Shown here one piece after another: positions 1-9,756 of a stretch of DNA of 64,000 bases; the stretch's first letter is position 1; each line of letters opens with the position of its first letter. The notes beneath the pieces are model-generated. The model had not been told where the DNA came from and did not search any database. It saw only the letters and a program-made list of their open reading frames with translations. The DNA comes from an uncultured bacterium (GTDB taxonomy: Bacteria; Patescibacteriota; Gracilibacteria; Absconditabacterales; Absconditicoccaceae), in NCBI GenBank assembly GCA_937872535.1, contig CALMTC010000011.1:162943-226942 (forward strand). Reading direction: 5' to 3'. Made by a program: the position numbers and the translations under genes.

Positions 1-2
1 GT

Positions 3-878
3 TATTATGGATATAAAAATTTTGGCGACGAGTTACTTTTTTTCTGAGTTTTAGAGTATTTGTTCAGTCATCTAGCCATCAGCCACATAGCTGTCGAGTC
101 TTGAAATAAAGCTCGACTAGACGAACGAATAAAGAGGAACTCAGCTTATCTCCCAGTCTGAAAAAAAGTTTCCACATACTCAAAAAGTAAGTTTTCATTC
201 TCTTTTTCGCCAGCTCTCAAGATTTTTTGATGATGAGAAGTGCTGACTGACGAAAGACCATTCATCCAAGATGGCCGAGGTTACTTCTTCAAGTACTTCT
301 GGGACATCATGTTTGGGAACTTTGTTCTTTTAGGTGGAATTGGCAAACCTCGCTTTTTTCGTTCTAGACTCCTCTACAAACTTATGCTACCAAGAGCCAA
401 GCAAATCATCGTTAGAGAAAAGGACTCATTCAAGATTGCCAAAAAATATAGTAAAAAAGTGACTTTGCACCGCGATTTTGCTTACGATTTGATTGAAAAA
501 TATCAGGAAACGCACAAAGAGACAATTTCATTACCAAATCTTCTTATAAACTTGCATCCCAAGATAAATAAGCCAGAATCTTATAGAAAAATTGATCACT
601 TTATTAAGAAAAACTCAAATAAAGAACTTCGATATGTTTGGATGAGCCCTCAAGATCTGCCAATGTATGATAAGTTGCTTGAAATATATCCAGAAATGAA
701 GCTTCGAAATTGGACAAGTCGTACTTTAGATGAGACTTTGGATTTTTTTCAGTCAGCATCTTGTGGTATTTGAGCCAGATTGCATTTTCTTCTTACTTTA
801 AAAGCCTTTAATGTTCCTCATGAAGCTATTGTCTACGAAGAAAAAATTATGAAACTCATCGTAAACGAGAAGAAATAA
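3..878 (+). CDS. Polysaccharide pyruvyl transferase family protein (5' partial)
   Basis: The frame is open from the window edge, so the start lies upstream. It ends at TAA 876-878. The visible N-terminus reads YYGYKNFGDELLF, the usual opening of polysaccharide pyruvyl transferases of the CsaB/WcaK type, followed by GGGEVLTDERPF and an ILGGIGKP-like stretch. These enzymes move a pyruvyl group from PEP to cell-wall or surface glycans; in S-layer bacteria the pyruvylated polymer is bound by SLH domains. That fits the SLH-domain surface protein encoded 3 kb downstream. Several glycines are TGA codons (for example 771-773). The exact acceptor sugar cannot be told from the sequence. Confidence 0.75.
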
Positions 879-924
879 ACAAAAGCCACATCATAAAAAA
901 TTTATATTCTGCAAAACCAAAAAT

Positions 925-2361
925 ATGGCTTTGATTTTTTCTTGGTACTCAATTTTACTGTCTGGCTTTGAAAACTATTTAATTCTGGTAGTTTGATTAA
1001 TTTTTTCCTTACTGCTTTTCCCATATATAAAGAAATTTTTTTCTTTTTCTCGAAAATATCGATTTTTAGTCAATTTCTCAGTCGCTCTTGTTTTGTTTGT
1101 GAGAATTCTTTTTCTAGAAAATAGCTATAATCAATCAGTTACCGAGTTTTCAAGCTGAGTTTTTTCGGGTGAAGTTGTAGAGATAAGGTGAAAAAACAAA
1201 ATAGTTGCGAGATCACGACATTGATGACAGGTTTTAGTCATTGTAGACAAAAAAGTCGAACTTTGAGAAAAACTACTTTTTGTCGGTACTTTTAAGTGAA
1301 ATGAGATTCAGAGAAAGGTCAGTTTTGACTCATTATGAGCTGTTTCGCTTATTCATTTTGGTGAATTCGACTTTTCAAAGCGACTTTTTCTTAAGTGATA
1401 TGCTGGCACATTTTTCGCCAAATCTATTATCAGAGAAAAAAATTCTTGAAAAATAAACCAGTTTCTATCCTTAAGAAAAACAGTTATAGATCGCATCACA
1501 GAAATTTTTTGACCCACCAAAGAAGCATGACTTCTAGCTGGTATGGTCGTTTGAGATGTTTCACTTATTCCAGAACCGATCTACCAAAACTTTATCAAGA
1601 GCTGAATTGTTCACATTGTTGCCGTGAGCTGAGGTAATATAGCCTTGATCGTCTCTTTTTTGTCTATAGTACTCTTCTTCTTGCCATTTTACCTGAGATT
1701 TTCTTGTATAGGACTCTTCGTTATTTGTTATGCTTTGATTTGTTGAGCTGAAGCTAGTGTTTTAAGAGCTACCATTATGGCTTCTTTGTCTTTATTTGCT
1801 ATTTTTTTTGGAAGAATGGCATCCGCTCGAAGGACTTTAGAGCTAGCTTTTTGTGTTATGCTTCTTATTCAGCCATTTTATTTGCTTTTCGACCTTGGAT
1901 TTCTTCTATCATTTTCAGCAGTCTATTGAATTTTATGGCTTTCTCAAAAGATTTCTCTCTCAAAAAATAAACTACTATCAATACTCCAATCGTATTTTCT
2001 GCCAATTATCTGAGCTAGTGGAGGAGTTTTGCCATTTTTATTGATTTTTATTGGCTCTACAAACTTATTTTCTATCCCTGCTAATCTGCTCATCGCTCCA
2101 CTAGTACCATTAGTCCAGCTTTTTTCGTTTTTACTTGTTCCACTTTCTTTTGTTTTTCCTCCTTCCTGGCTTTTAATTGTCTGAAATGTGCTTACTACCA
2201 TTATTTTCTGGGTATCAGATATATTCTCTCATTATTCTTTGACCTTATTTCTTCATCAAAAGTGGCTTGGATATATAGTGATTGTTCTTTACTTCCTGTT
2301 GTTTTTGCCTTCTGTGTCTAAAACAAGTCAACAAGTACAAACTCTGTCTATGTCTAAATAA
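925..2361 (+). CDS. comEC: ComEC-type DNA uptake channel
   Basis: This 478-residue polytopic membrane protein is very hydrophobic in its N- and C-terminal thirds. The middle has the ComEC competence-domain signature: a GLLAGMVVGD segment, then IVHIVAVSGGNIAL, then ASVLRATIMA and FDLGFLLSFSAV. ComEC forms the inner-membrane channel that brings single-stranded DNA into the cell during transformation. The protein stops after the competence domain, with no C-terminal metallo-hydrolase domain as found in some ComEC proteins. Glycines of the motif are partly TGA codons, for example in VSGGN. It starts at the first ATG after the preceding gene, 46 bases downstream. The copy of the AT-rich ATTCTG motif at 894-912 lies just before the start and another directly follows the stop. 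Confidence 0.85.
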
Positions 2362-2377
2362 AAAATTTTTATTCTGG
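2359..2377 (+). repeat. Recurrent AT-rich intergenic motif ending in ATTCTGG (clearest copy)
   Basis: The sequence from the ComEC stop codon onward is an A-tract, a T-tract and then ATTCTGG. Close relatives of it occur at 894-912, 3481-3497, 9731-9759 (minus), 14813-14834, 16101-16119, 18661-18679, 21206-21222, 31717-31734, 32145-32163, 40311-40327 (minus) and 42932-42948. Several begin at or just after a stop codon; one ends on the start codon of trxB. A role as promoter, RNA processing site or 3' end signal is possible. The sequence does not decide between these. Confidence 0.5.
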
Positions 2378-2424
2378 TTTTTAATATCTCAAACTCAAGA
2401 AAAATATTATACATATTGTCTAGA

Positions 2425-2619
2425 ATGTCGATATTTTTCTGGTTTGTCATAGTTGTCGTCTTGGTCGTGTCCATTCTCTGTCTAGTAAGACACAGTTTGA
2501 CAAAATATCTCATAATTCATTGATTTTGTAACATCAGGACTGTTAAAAAATATATCAAACTAGTCAAAAAAAGACAGAGCCAGACAAATGTAGTCTCGAA
2601 TTGACAGATTTTTAACTAG
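2425..2619 (+). CDS. Small membrane protein, unknown function
   Basis: This 64-residue ORF opens with one strong membrane helix (FFWFVIVVVLVVSILCLV) and has a basic C-terminal half (KKYIKLVKKRQ). It contains two TGA codons that would read as glycine. It follows comEC by 63 bases, on the same strand, after a copy of the ATTCTGG motif. No family is recognised. It could be a real small membrane protein or a chance ORF; the hydrophobic-then-basic pattern favours the former. Confidence 0.4.
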
Positions 2620-2665
2620 TCTAGTTAGTGTCGCGACACGACTTGCCAAATTGCTTTTAAAAGCT

Positions 2666-2690
2666 TGTCATTTTAAATGACATTTTTTTA
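2666..2690 (+). terminator. Rho-independent terminator after comEC region
   Basis: The sequence has a perfect 7-base stem (TGTCATT/AATGACA) around a 3-base loop, directly followed by a run of T. It closes the comEC transcript. Confidence 0.7.
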
Positions 2691-3362
2691 TAGTGAGATA
2701 TTTTTGTCCATTGGTTTGAACTTTTTTCCGTCAAATTGAAAACATAAAAAATAAAAGTGGCAACTTATTCTAGGAAAAATTTTTTTCCCGATGATTTTTG
2801 ATTTTTTGTCGACATTGTGTCAACTATTGAGATTCTTTTTTGAGAAAGAAAATTTTTAGAAGTGAAATGTGAGTGGTAAAAGTTTATTTTTAGCTTTTGA
2901 GAAGCTGTATTCAGGCTGTTCAGTGAGATGAAAAATAAAAAGAGCTTAAAGAAAATGAATCTTTGTAAAGTAGCTTATGAATTGGTTTATAGATTTTGTT
3001 AGTTGTGAGAAAAATGAAATTATTGATAGAAAAATTATTTTTAAAAAAAATTTTAATTAAAAAATAAGAAAAATTTTAAATCAAGATCTGAGCGATAAAA
3101 AGATAGTTTAAATACTAATTTTCTTGTTTTTCTTCTTTTTTATAAAGTGTAAAAAAATTAAAAAACTTTAAAAATATACTATATATTAACTATTTTTAGC
3201 TATCTAGGTTTTTTTTAATTTTCTTGTTTTTGAGAAAAATCTATTTTATAGTTTGAAAAAAATATTGTAGGTAAAGATGAAAATGCTTTAAATTACAATG
3301 ATTTTTAAGTTTTTAAAATATAATTCATCAGAATGAAAATTTTGAAATGTTTTTTAAAACTT
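2691..3362. other. Gene-free AT-rich stretch
   Basis: No reading frame with protein-like composition was found on either strand, even with TGA read as glycine. From about 3000 to 3320 the sequence is almost only A and T. No repeat or clear RNA fold was recognised. Confidence 0.5.
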
Positions 3363-3435
3363 CAAGAGGATCAGGAATTGAACCTGAATCTTCGGTTTCG
3401 GAAGCCGCTATTCTAACCATTAGAACTATCCTCTT
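3363..3435 (-). tRNA. tRNA-Arg (anticodon CCG)
   Basis: The minus strand folds as a tRNA: acceptor AAGAGGA pairs with TCCTCTT, the D arm is GTTC..GAAT, and the T arm is a perfect TCAGG/CCTGA around TTCAATT. The loop TTCCGAA places CCG at the anticodon. The anticodon stem GCGGC/ACCGA has two mismatches, so the anticodon call is less certain than the tRNA call. No CCA is encoded. Confidence 0.65.
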
Positions 3436-3705
3436 TCATTTTAGAGCAGAATTTTATTATATTTTTTACAACTATAGTATAAAAATTTTTATTCTGCTTT
3501 TTATTAAAGAAACTAAACATCTTCCAAAATTATAAGTTTATCTTCAAATAAAACAAAGAGAAACTGTACTATAGATAAAACTTATTGTAGTGAAATAAAA
3601 AGTGTCACAAAAAAAAATTTCTGTCGTAAACCCAACTGAACATTAAAAATAAGTCCTCGTATGATAATGTTTTTTACAAAGTCTGGTGTTTTTGTAATAA
3701 ATCAC
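3436..3705. other. Intergenic stretch between tRNA-Arg and the surface-protein promoter
   Basis: This stretch is AT-rich with no credible ORF. It contains one copy of the ATTCTG motif at 3481-3497. Nothing else was recognised. Confidence 0.4.
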
Positions 3706-3734
3706 TTGAAATTTATAAAAGCATTAACTATACT
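3706..3734 (+). promoter_or_regulatory. Strong sigma-70-type promoter of the surface-protein gene
   Basis: TTGAAA at 3706-3711 and TATACT at 3729-3734 are separated by the ideal 17 bases. Transcription would start near 3741, giving a leader of about 130 bases before the ATG at 3870. The leader holds a small hairpin, CGTGT-GGAG-ACACG, at 3746-3759, almost at its 5' end, where it could stabilise a long-lived message. The stabilising role is inferred. Confidence 0.7.
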
Positions 3735-3869
3735 GCGAGGCATATCGTGTGGAGACACGAAACGACAAACTATGTTCATTCCATGTTAATTCGTCTGCAA
3801 GTATGCTAGGAAAGGCGACTTTGCGTGACATTGTATTATTTTTACATTTATGTACAAACAACAAAAAAC

Positions 3870-6800
3870 ATGATTACATTGAAAAAAATTGTAGCGAGCT
3901 TTGCAGCTCTTGCAATTGTAATGTCTCAAAATGTTGCTTTGGTATCTTACGCACAGTCTATACCATCTCAATATGTTGACGCTTACAATTTTGCTTACGA
4001 AAATGGTCTTACTTCTATGTCTAGCGCAGAAGCATTTATGCCTTTTGCTACTATGACAAGAGAAGCGGCTGCTAGATTTATGGTAAAATTTGCTGACCTT
4101 ATTGCTGCTGCTCAGGTTGAAGGACAAGATTGTTCTTTCTCAGATCTTGGATCTGCAGATCAGTCTCTCGTTTCTTTCATCAACGATGCATGTGCTAAAT
4201 ATGCTATCATGAAAGGTTCAAACGGAGCATTCATGCCAAAAGCTTCTGTAACAAGAGGTCAAATGATTACTATGCTTTCTAGAGCTTTATATGGTAATCA
4301 ATATGATTCTACTTCTGCTGACTACTGGACGCTTCACGCTAACAGATTAGTGGAAGATGGTATTATTACTGTAGTAAATGCTGATCAACTTGTGTTGAGA
4401 GGTGATGCTATGATCATGCTTATGAGAGCTTACGACATGAACGGTGGTGATGATCTTGGTGATCTTCTCGGAGGTCTTCTTGGATCAGGATCTAACGCTT
4501 CTGGATCAACTAACACTGGTGTAGTTGTTGAAGTTAAAGCTGGTAACTTAAATGTTGCTCTTTCTCCTTCTTCAGCTCAAGCTAGATCAGTTCCAGGTAA
4601 TGGTGTTGTTCCTGTTGGAACTTTCAGACTTACTGCTGGATCATCTGATGTTACTGTAAGATCAATTACAGTAAGAAGAACTGGTCTTGGTAATCAAGAT
4701 GAAATTAGTAGACTATTCTTTGAAATGGCTGGTATGAGAGTTTCTGGTAGACAAACTTTGGGTACAGACCAAAAAGCTATCATTAATATTTCTCCTGCTA
4801 TCGTAGTAAAAGCTAACTCTTCAGAAGATCTTGATCTTAATGTTGTGTACTCAGGAGTAACTTCAAACGGTCAGCACGTGTTTGCAATTGATTCTGTAGA
4901 CTCAGTTGATAGTTCAGCTGCTGCAGTTCAGGGAGCTTGGCCAGTAATGACTAATATGGTTACTACTACAAGTTACTCAGTTCTTAAATCTACATTCAAT
5001 ACTACTTCAGGGTCAAATACTCTTAAGGTAGGTGATATGGATTCTGAACTTGGTAGATTTAATATTACAAACAATGACTCAAATAAAGTTGCAGTACTTA
5101 AGAGTATCACATTGAGAAATGATGGTGCAGGTGATGTAGCTATGAGTCTTTCAAATGTTGTTGTTACAAGAAACGGACAAGCAGTTTCTACAAAAGTTGT
5201 TCCAAATGGTAGATTAATGACTGTTACTTTCAATGATGAAATCAATGCAGGTGTACAGGCTAACTATATCATTAGAGCAAACGTTATTGGAGTAGAAAAT
5301 GTAAACGGAGACGATTACAAATTCAGACTTCAACAAAATGACGATCTTAATGTTATCGAAAAAGATACTGCGTTCAAATCTAATGTAACATCTACTGCTA
5401 CTACTATGGGTACTTACACAGTACAGGGTGGTGACATTACATTCAATAGAACAGCTGGTTCTCTTACTACTCAAACAATCTCAGCTGGTCAACAAGATCA
5501 GAAATTGCTTGATGGTCAGATTACTGTAAAACAAGCAGTTAGATTCGAAACTCTTACGGTTTCATTCCAAACAGGTGCTTATACAGGTAATTACGGTGCT
5601 TACTTCCAAAATGTTAAATTGGTAATTGGAGGTAGAATTGTATCTAATGTTAGCCCAACTATTACAAGTGCTAATACTATTACATTTGATGGAACATTTG
5701 ATGTTACATCAAATACAGATATTAAAATTCTTGGAACTGTTAGATCTAACATTCCTGCGACTACTCCATCTCCAATCTTTAAGTTGAATGATTTAAATCC
5801 AAGTCAGTTCGCTGTTAAAGAATATATTGTAAATGGAAATACTGTATCTTCTATAGCTGGTACTGTTCAAGGTATCGCTACAACTGTTGGTGCTGTGACT
5901 TTGACTGTTTCAAAAGCAGACGGTCTAGCTAACGAACAAGTTGTAAGAGGTACATCTAACAAATTGGTATTTGCTGTAAGATTGACAGCTGGTGATGTTT
6001 CAGAAGTAAGAGTATCAAGTCTCAAATTTGGTAATCTTCTTTCTAATGGTGGAGCTTTCTTCCCAGGTTCATCTCTTGTAAGTTTGACTCTTTCTACAGG
6101 TGCTAATGGTGTTGCATTGCCAGGAGCTACTAAAAATATGGAAACTGTAGCAGGTTACTCTAGTGGAGGTGCTGTGTTCAACTCTTTTGGAAACATTGTT
6201 GTTCCAAAAAATGGATCAGTTACTTTCTATGTAACAGCTAGTTTCGCTTCATCTATTGCGACAGGTTCTCAATTACAATTATCTTTTGGTACATCAGATA
6301 TCCAAGCTACTGATGATCAAGGAAATTCAATTACTCCAAGTTTCGCAACAGTTAATGGTTCTGTTATGACAATGAGAGATGCTGGTACATTGAACCTTAG
6401 TTCAAATGGTCAAATCAACAGCAGACTCCTTCTTGGTGCGGGTGCAAACGAAAATGTTTACTCTTTCGATTTAGCTGCTCAGGATGATGATCTTAGATTG
6501 ACAGATATATATGTTCAGTTTACAGGTGCAAATGCTGTAAATGGTAATGACAGAATAGCTTCTATTAAGCTTCTTTCTGGTTATACTGTAGTAGATGAAG
6601 GTATTGTATTTGCTAGTGGTGCTAGATTTAATCTTACTGATAGTTCTACAGAAACATTGAGAGCTGGAAAAACTAAGACTTATACTGTAAGAGTAGAATT
6701 AAATGCTCCTACTTCATCAGGTTCTTATATTGCTACAGGTCTTCAACTTATTCTTGGAACAGGAGGTGTAGATGCATCTCAAGTTAATGCAGGTACTACT

Positions 6801-7355
6801 AATGGTATCAGAGCTCTTTCAGTAAATGCTGGATCAGCAGTTGTAGTAAATAATACTCCTTCAGCTGGACAACAGCACTCTGTTTCACAAGCTCATGTAA
6901 CATTGGCTGCTTTGCCTTCAGCAAATAACTTTAATGGTGCTACAGTTGCATATAAATTCAAGATTACTCCATCTGCTAATACAAATGTAGTAGTTATGAG
7001 TGGTCTTACTATCAACTGTTCATACGCTGGTGCTGCAGTAAACGCTCAATTGATCGTAGGTGATACTAATACAGCTACAACAAATAATCAATTGTCAACT
7101 TCTACTGCTCTTACTACAGCTACTGATATTGCTCTTAATGTTACATTGAACACAGGTTCAGCTAGATTTAGTTCAGAAAATACATTTACTGTAGTTTTGA
7201 ACTCTGCTATGGCTGCTGGTGCTAAATCTTGTACTATTAAAGATGTAAGAATCAGTGAAGAATTTAGTAATGGTTTTGTAAGAACTATCGGATCTCTTTC
7301 TCCATTCGGAAACGTTGGATTTGGAGCTGGTATGCCTACTCTTTCATTGCAATAA
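3870..7355 (+). CDS. SLH-domain surface-layer-like protein
   Basis: The product has 1161 residues. It starts with a signal peptide (MITLKKIVASFAALAIVMSQ, cleavage likely after SYA) and then has three S-layer homology-like repeats in roughly residues 30-200, with the pattern FSDLG..., AITRGQ-like SVTRGQMITMLSRAL and a third FWTLHANRLVEDGII unit. The remaining 950 residues are Thr/Ser/Val/Gly-rich beta-type repeats, typical of S-layer or adhesin stalks. SLH domains bind pyruvylated wall glycan, which links this gene with the pyruvyl transferase at the window start. The gene contains no TGA codon at all despite many glycines, and prefers AGA for arginine, as expected for a very highly expressed gene. 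Start choice: the ATG at 3870 gives a clean signal peptide; the in-frame start at 3825 would add 15 residues before it. Confidence 0.8.
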   Translation: MITLKKIVASFAALAIVMSQNVALVSYAQSIPSQYVDAYNFAYENGLTSMSSAEAFMPFATMTREAAARFMVKFADLIAAAQVEGQDCSFSDLGSADQSLVSFINDACAKYAIMKGSNGAFMPKASVTRGQMITMLSRALYGNQYDSTSADYWTLHANRLVEDGIITVVNADQLVLRGDAMIMLMRAYDMNGGDDLGDLLGGLLGSGSNASGSTNTGVVVEVKAGNLNVALSPSSAQARSVPGNGVVPVGTFRLTAGSSDVTVRSITVRRTGLGNQDEISRLFFEMAGMRVSGRQTLGTDQKAIINISPAIVVKANSSEDLDLNVVYSGVTSNGQHVFAIDSVDSVDSSAAAVQGAWPVMTNMVTTTSYSVLKSTFNTTSGSNTLKVGDMDSELGRFNITNNDSNKVAVLKSITLRNDGAGDVAMSLSNVVVTRNGQAVSTKVVPNGRLMTVTFNDEINAGVQANYIIRANVIGVENVNGDDYKFRLQQNDDLNVIEKDTAFKSNVTSTATTMGTYTVQGGDITFNRTAGSLTTQTISAGQQDQKLLDGQITVKQAVRFETLTVSFQTGAYTGNYGAYFQNVKLVIGGRIVSNVSPTITSANTITFDGTFDVTSNTDIKILGTVRSNIPATTPSPIFKLNDLNPSQFAVKEYIVNGNTVSSIAGTVQGIATTVGAVTLTVSKADGLANEQVVRGTSNKLVFAVRLTAGDVSEVRVSSLKFGNLLSNGGAFFPGSSLVSLTLSTGANGVALPGATKNMETVAGYSSGGAVFNSFGNIVVPKNGSVTFYVTASFASSIATGSQLQLSFGTSDIQATDDQGNSITPSFATVNGSVMTMRDAGTLNLSSNGQINSRLLLGAGANENVYSFDLAAQDDDLRLTDIYVQFTGANAVNGNDRIASIKLLSGYTVVDEGIVFASGARFNLTDSSTETLRAGKTKTYTVRVELNAPTSSGSYIATGLQLILGTGGVDASQVNAGTTNGIRALSVNAGSAVVVNNTPSAGQQHSVSQAHVTLAALPSANNFNGATVAYKFKITPSANTNVVVMSGLTINCSYAGAAVNAQLIVGDTNTATTNNQLSTSTALTTATDIALNVTLNTGSARFSSENTFTVVLNSAMAAGAKSCTIKDVRISEEFSNGFVRTIGSLSPFGNVGFGAGMPTLSLQ

Positions 7356-7376
7356 TATCTAACTTGTGTTAGAAAG

Positions 7377-7405
7377 AAAACTCTCTCCTTGTGGGGGAGT
7401 TTTTC
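7377..7405 (+). terminator. Terminator of the surface-protein gene
   Basis: AAAACTC..CTCC pairs with GGGGGAGTTTTT around a TTGT loop and runs into T residues. Confidence 0.8.
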
Positions 7406-7463
7406 TTGTAAAAAAAGAAAAAAAAGATAGAAAAGGAGAAGCTTTTATATCGCATATAAAAAA

Positions 7464-8273
7464 ATGAAAAAAATATTCTTAGTATTTACGCTTTTCTTCG
7501 TATCAATTACACAAGTAAACGCCCTCTATACGCCTACTCCAAACATCCAAAATCTTTGGCTACAGATACAAAATATAATCAACAGCAAACCACAAGGCGA
7601 AAGAGTAGTTTTTGCAAACCAGTTACATGAAAAAATTGAAGCCATCTTGCCAAGATACGAATCCAAACATTCAATTTATAATCCACTTAGTTATTTCTCA
7701 GCTCAACTTGTAAAAAATTATTCTCTGGTTGACACATGATCAAACCCTATAGCTACAGGTACTTCAGCTACGACTTGAACAGTGAATCAGCCAGTAACTA
7801 TATCGCTCACTGGGACAAAATTACAGTCAGGAAACTGTTTTTCAGGAGTTTTTATGAATAATTTAGGTATATTTAATAACTCTGGCTGGTTGTTTTCAGG
7901 AGAATTAAATTCAGTAGAAGTAATTGAAGATATGGGTTCTTGTTATGTTGTGGGGCTTTCTCTTGATATTCCCAAAAACGAAATAAGATGATATTTGCTA
8001 GGGAGCAATTTCGCTATTCTGAGACAAAAAATAAGTTCTTTTTACTCACTCAATAGAGTATCTGGTGTTTTTAGTGACTATTTTGTATTTCAGTTCAATG
8101 TTTCAGAGCTATTACAGTTTGGTACTGGTAATTTCTACACTATAGTAAGTCCTTCTGGAGACATAGCTATCAAGCCAGGTCCATACTCTTACATCACCAA
8201 CTTAGGTAATGGAATATTTGAAGTACAAGTCAGTCCATCAGGAACTCGTATGCAAATAGATTCTAACAACTAA
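7464..8273 (+). CDS. Exported protein, unknown function
   Basis: The product has 269 residues with a clear signal peptide (MKKIFLVFTLFFVSITQVNA, cleavage after VNA). TGA codons occur at three places (for example 7737-7739) and read as glycine, joining what would look like three short ORFs. The middle and C-terminal parts look like a beta-rich domain with SPSGD and SPSGT turns. It lies directly after the surface-layer gene and has its own terminator. No family was recognised; a cell-surface or S-layer-associated role is an inference from location and the signal peptide. Confidence 0.65.
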
Positions 8274-8281
8274 TTCCCAGT

Positions 8282-8304
8282 AAACCCCTTCGGGGGTTTT
8301 TTTC
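8282..8304 (+). terminator. Rho-independent terminator
   Basis: AACCCC-TTC-GGGGGTT hairpin followed by seven T residues. Confidence 0.85.
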
Positions 8305-8410
8305 ATACATTTTTCCTAAATTTCTAATTGTAAAAAAATATAATAAATATATGATGAGAAAAAGGTGAGTTATATATTGAAAATCCACTTTATGATTTTA
8401 TTGTGAGAAT

Positions 8411-8629
8411 ATGAAAAAATATCAAATTGAGATAGAAAAAGATGAAAATGGTATGTATATTGGCGAAGTTATTTGATTGCCAGCTTGTTATACTCAAGCT
8501 AGTTCTATTCCCGAGCTTTTAAATAGATTAGTTGAAGTAAGTGAAGGTAGTCTTGAGCTTCTCAGAGAATTATCTTCTCAAAAAACTACTTTTAAAGTCA
8601 GTTTGAATGTAGAATATGCCAAAGCTTAA
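8411..8629 (+). CDS. hicB: HicB-type antitoxin
   Basis: The product has 72 residues with the partial RNase-H-like HicB fold: YQIEIEKDENGMYIGEV, then GLPACYTQASSIPELLNRL, matching the family layout in which a strand pair and a P-x-C-x-T-x-A turn precede a helix. HicB proteins bind and neutralise the HicA mRNA nuclease and usually repress their own promoter. The next gene, HicA, begins 14 bases before this one ends, the usual coupled arrangement. The frame is open upstream to an ATG at 8351 when TGA is read as glycine. The ATG at 8411 was chosen because it starts exactly where the family homology starts. Confidence 0.7.
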
Positions 8630-8840
8630 TCCAATAGCTCCAAGACAATTTATAAAAATACTGAGCCAGCTTTGATTTAGTTTGCTAAGAATCAAGGGGA
8701 GTCATCACTTTTTTTCTCACCCAGACTGAAGAACAACAGTTATCCCAATTCATTGAAATGAAGAACTTTCTATCTGAATATTAAAAAAAATCCTAAGAGA
8801 TATATCTTTATCGGCATGAGATTTCCAAGAAAAAAGATAG
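8616..8840 (+). CDS. hicA: HicA-type toxin (mRNA interferase)
   Basis: The product has 74 residues with the HicA double-stranded-RNA-binding-like fold. It shows LLRIKGSHHFFSHPDG around the catalytic histidine, then TTVIPIHGNEELSIGILKKILRDI. The HicA active-site pattern G-S-H-H is intact, so the toxin is probably functional. It overlaps hicB by 14 bases and is followed at once by a terminator. Five TGA codons are read as glycine, so the module is adapted to code 25 rather than freshly acquired. Confidence 0.75.
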
Positions 8841-8847
8841 AAGCTCT

Positions 8848-8875
8848 AAACCTATCCCTGCGGGGGTTTTTTTCT
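8848..8875 (+). terminator. Terminator of the hicBA unit
   Basis: AAACC..CCC pairs with GGGGG..TTTT around a short loop and ends in a T run. Confidence 0.7.
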
Positions 8876-8936
8876 TATTTGCTTTCTATCTCACTTTTTT
8901 TATACTGACATCACTATTTACTCACCAACTTTCCCT

Positions 8937-9716
8937 ATGTCCACTTATCTCGGTCAAAATTTTCTCTCTGATGACGAAATAATCTCCTATATAGCCAGTA
9001 AAATAGCATCTCTTTGCCAAGAAAAAAAATCTGAGGCGATTTTTGAAATCGGACCTGGTAAATGAGCGATCACGAGAGAAATTCGCTCGATTTCAAAAGA
9101 TTTTTGGTGTTTCGAGAAAGACGAGACGATGAAGAATCATCTTAAGCCCCTCGTCGGCGACAAAATCATCTGGTGAGATATTCTAGATCTCGATATCGAG
9201 CACTTTATCAAAGAAAAAAATCTCAGCCCAGAAAAAATTTTCATAGTTTGAAACTTGCCATACTATATCACTTCACCGATTCTAAGAAAGTTTTTCTCCA
9301 GCTCTTTAAGCCATTTTTCTGGCTGATTTTTCATGATCCAGAAAGAAGTCGGCGACAAAATCAAAGTAGATGCCTCCAAAAAGTCCTATCTTCGACGACT
9401 TCTCAATTTTTTCTACGAAGTCACCTACTGTAAAACCGTTCCACCTAGCGCATTTTCCCCTGCTCCAAAGGTTCACAGCTGTCTCATATCTCTGACTCCA
9501 AAACCAACTCTCTGAAAATTTTTTACTCTGGTTTCTTATGAAAAGATGCTGGTTTTTCTGGATGCATTCTCCCCTTATAAAAGAAAAACTCTTTGAAAAA
9601 TACAAAAAATGCTCTCCAAAAGTGAAGAGCAACCTACTTATTCCATCCCCGAGCACCTCGCTACTAAAAGGCTCGAAGAACTCACCCGATCAGATCTAGA
9701 AAGTATCTTAGGATAA
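8937..9716 (+). CDS. ksgA: 16S rRNA adenine-N6 dimethyltransferase
   Basis: The product has 259 residues. LGQNFLSD at the N-terminus, the SAM-binding EIGPGKGAITREI near residue 37, and the catalytic NLPYYITSPI motif identify KsgA/RsmA, which dimethylates two adjacent adenines near the 3' end of 16S rRNA during 30S maturation. The length is normal. TGA codons provide the second glycine of GPGKG and the residue before NLPYY. The 3' end faces the end of tyrS with a 40-base gap. Confidence 0.92.
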
Positions 9717-9756
9717 GGAAATTGAAATTATGTGATTCCAGAAATAAAAATTTTTA

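Noticed and set aside
240..773. Short ORFs ending at TGA taken as complete genes
   Set aside because: The frames continue through TGA with conserved sequence on both sides; TGA is glycine here, so they are parts of longer genes.
3786..4127. Minus-strand ORFs across the surface-layer gene
   Set aside because: Their composition (Ser/Cys/Phe-rich) is that of antisense shadows of an AGA/TCT-rich gene, and the plus strand has a signal peptide and SLH repeats.
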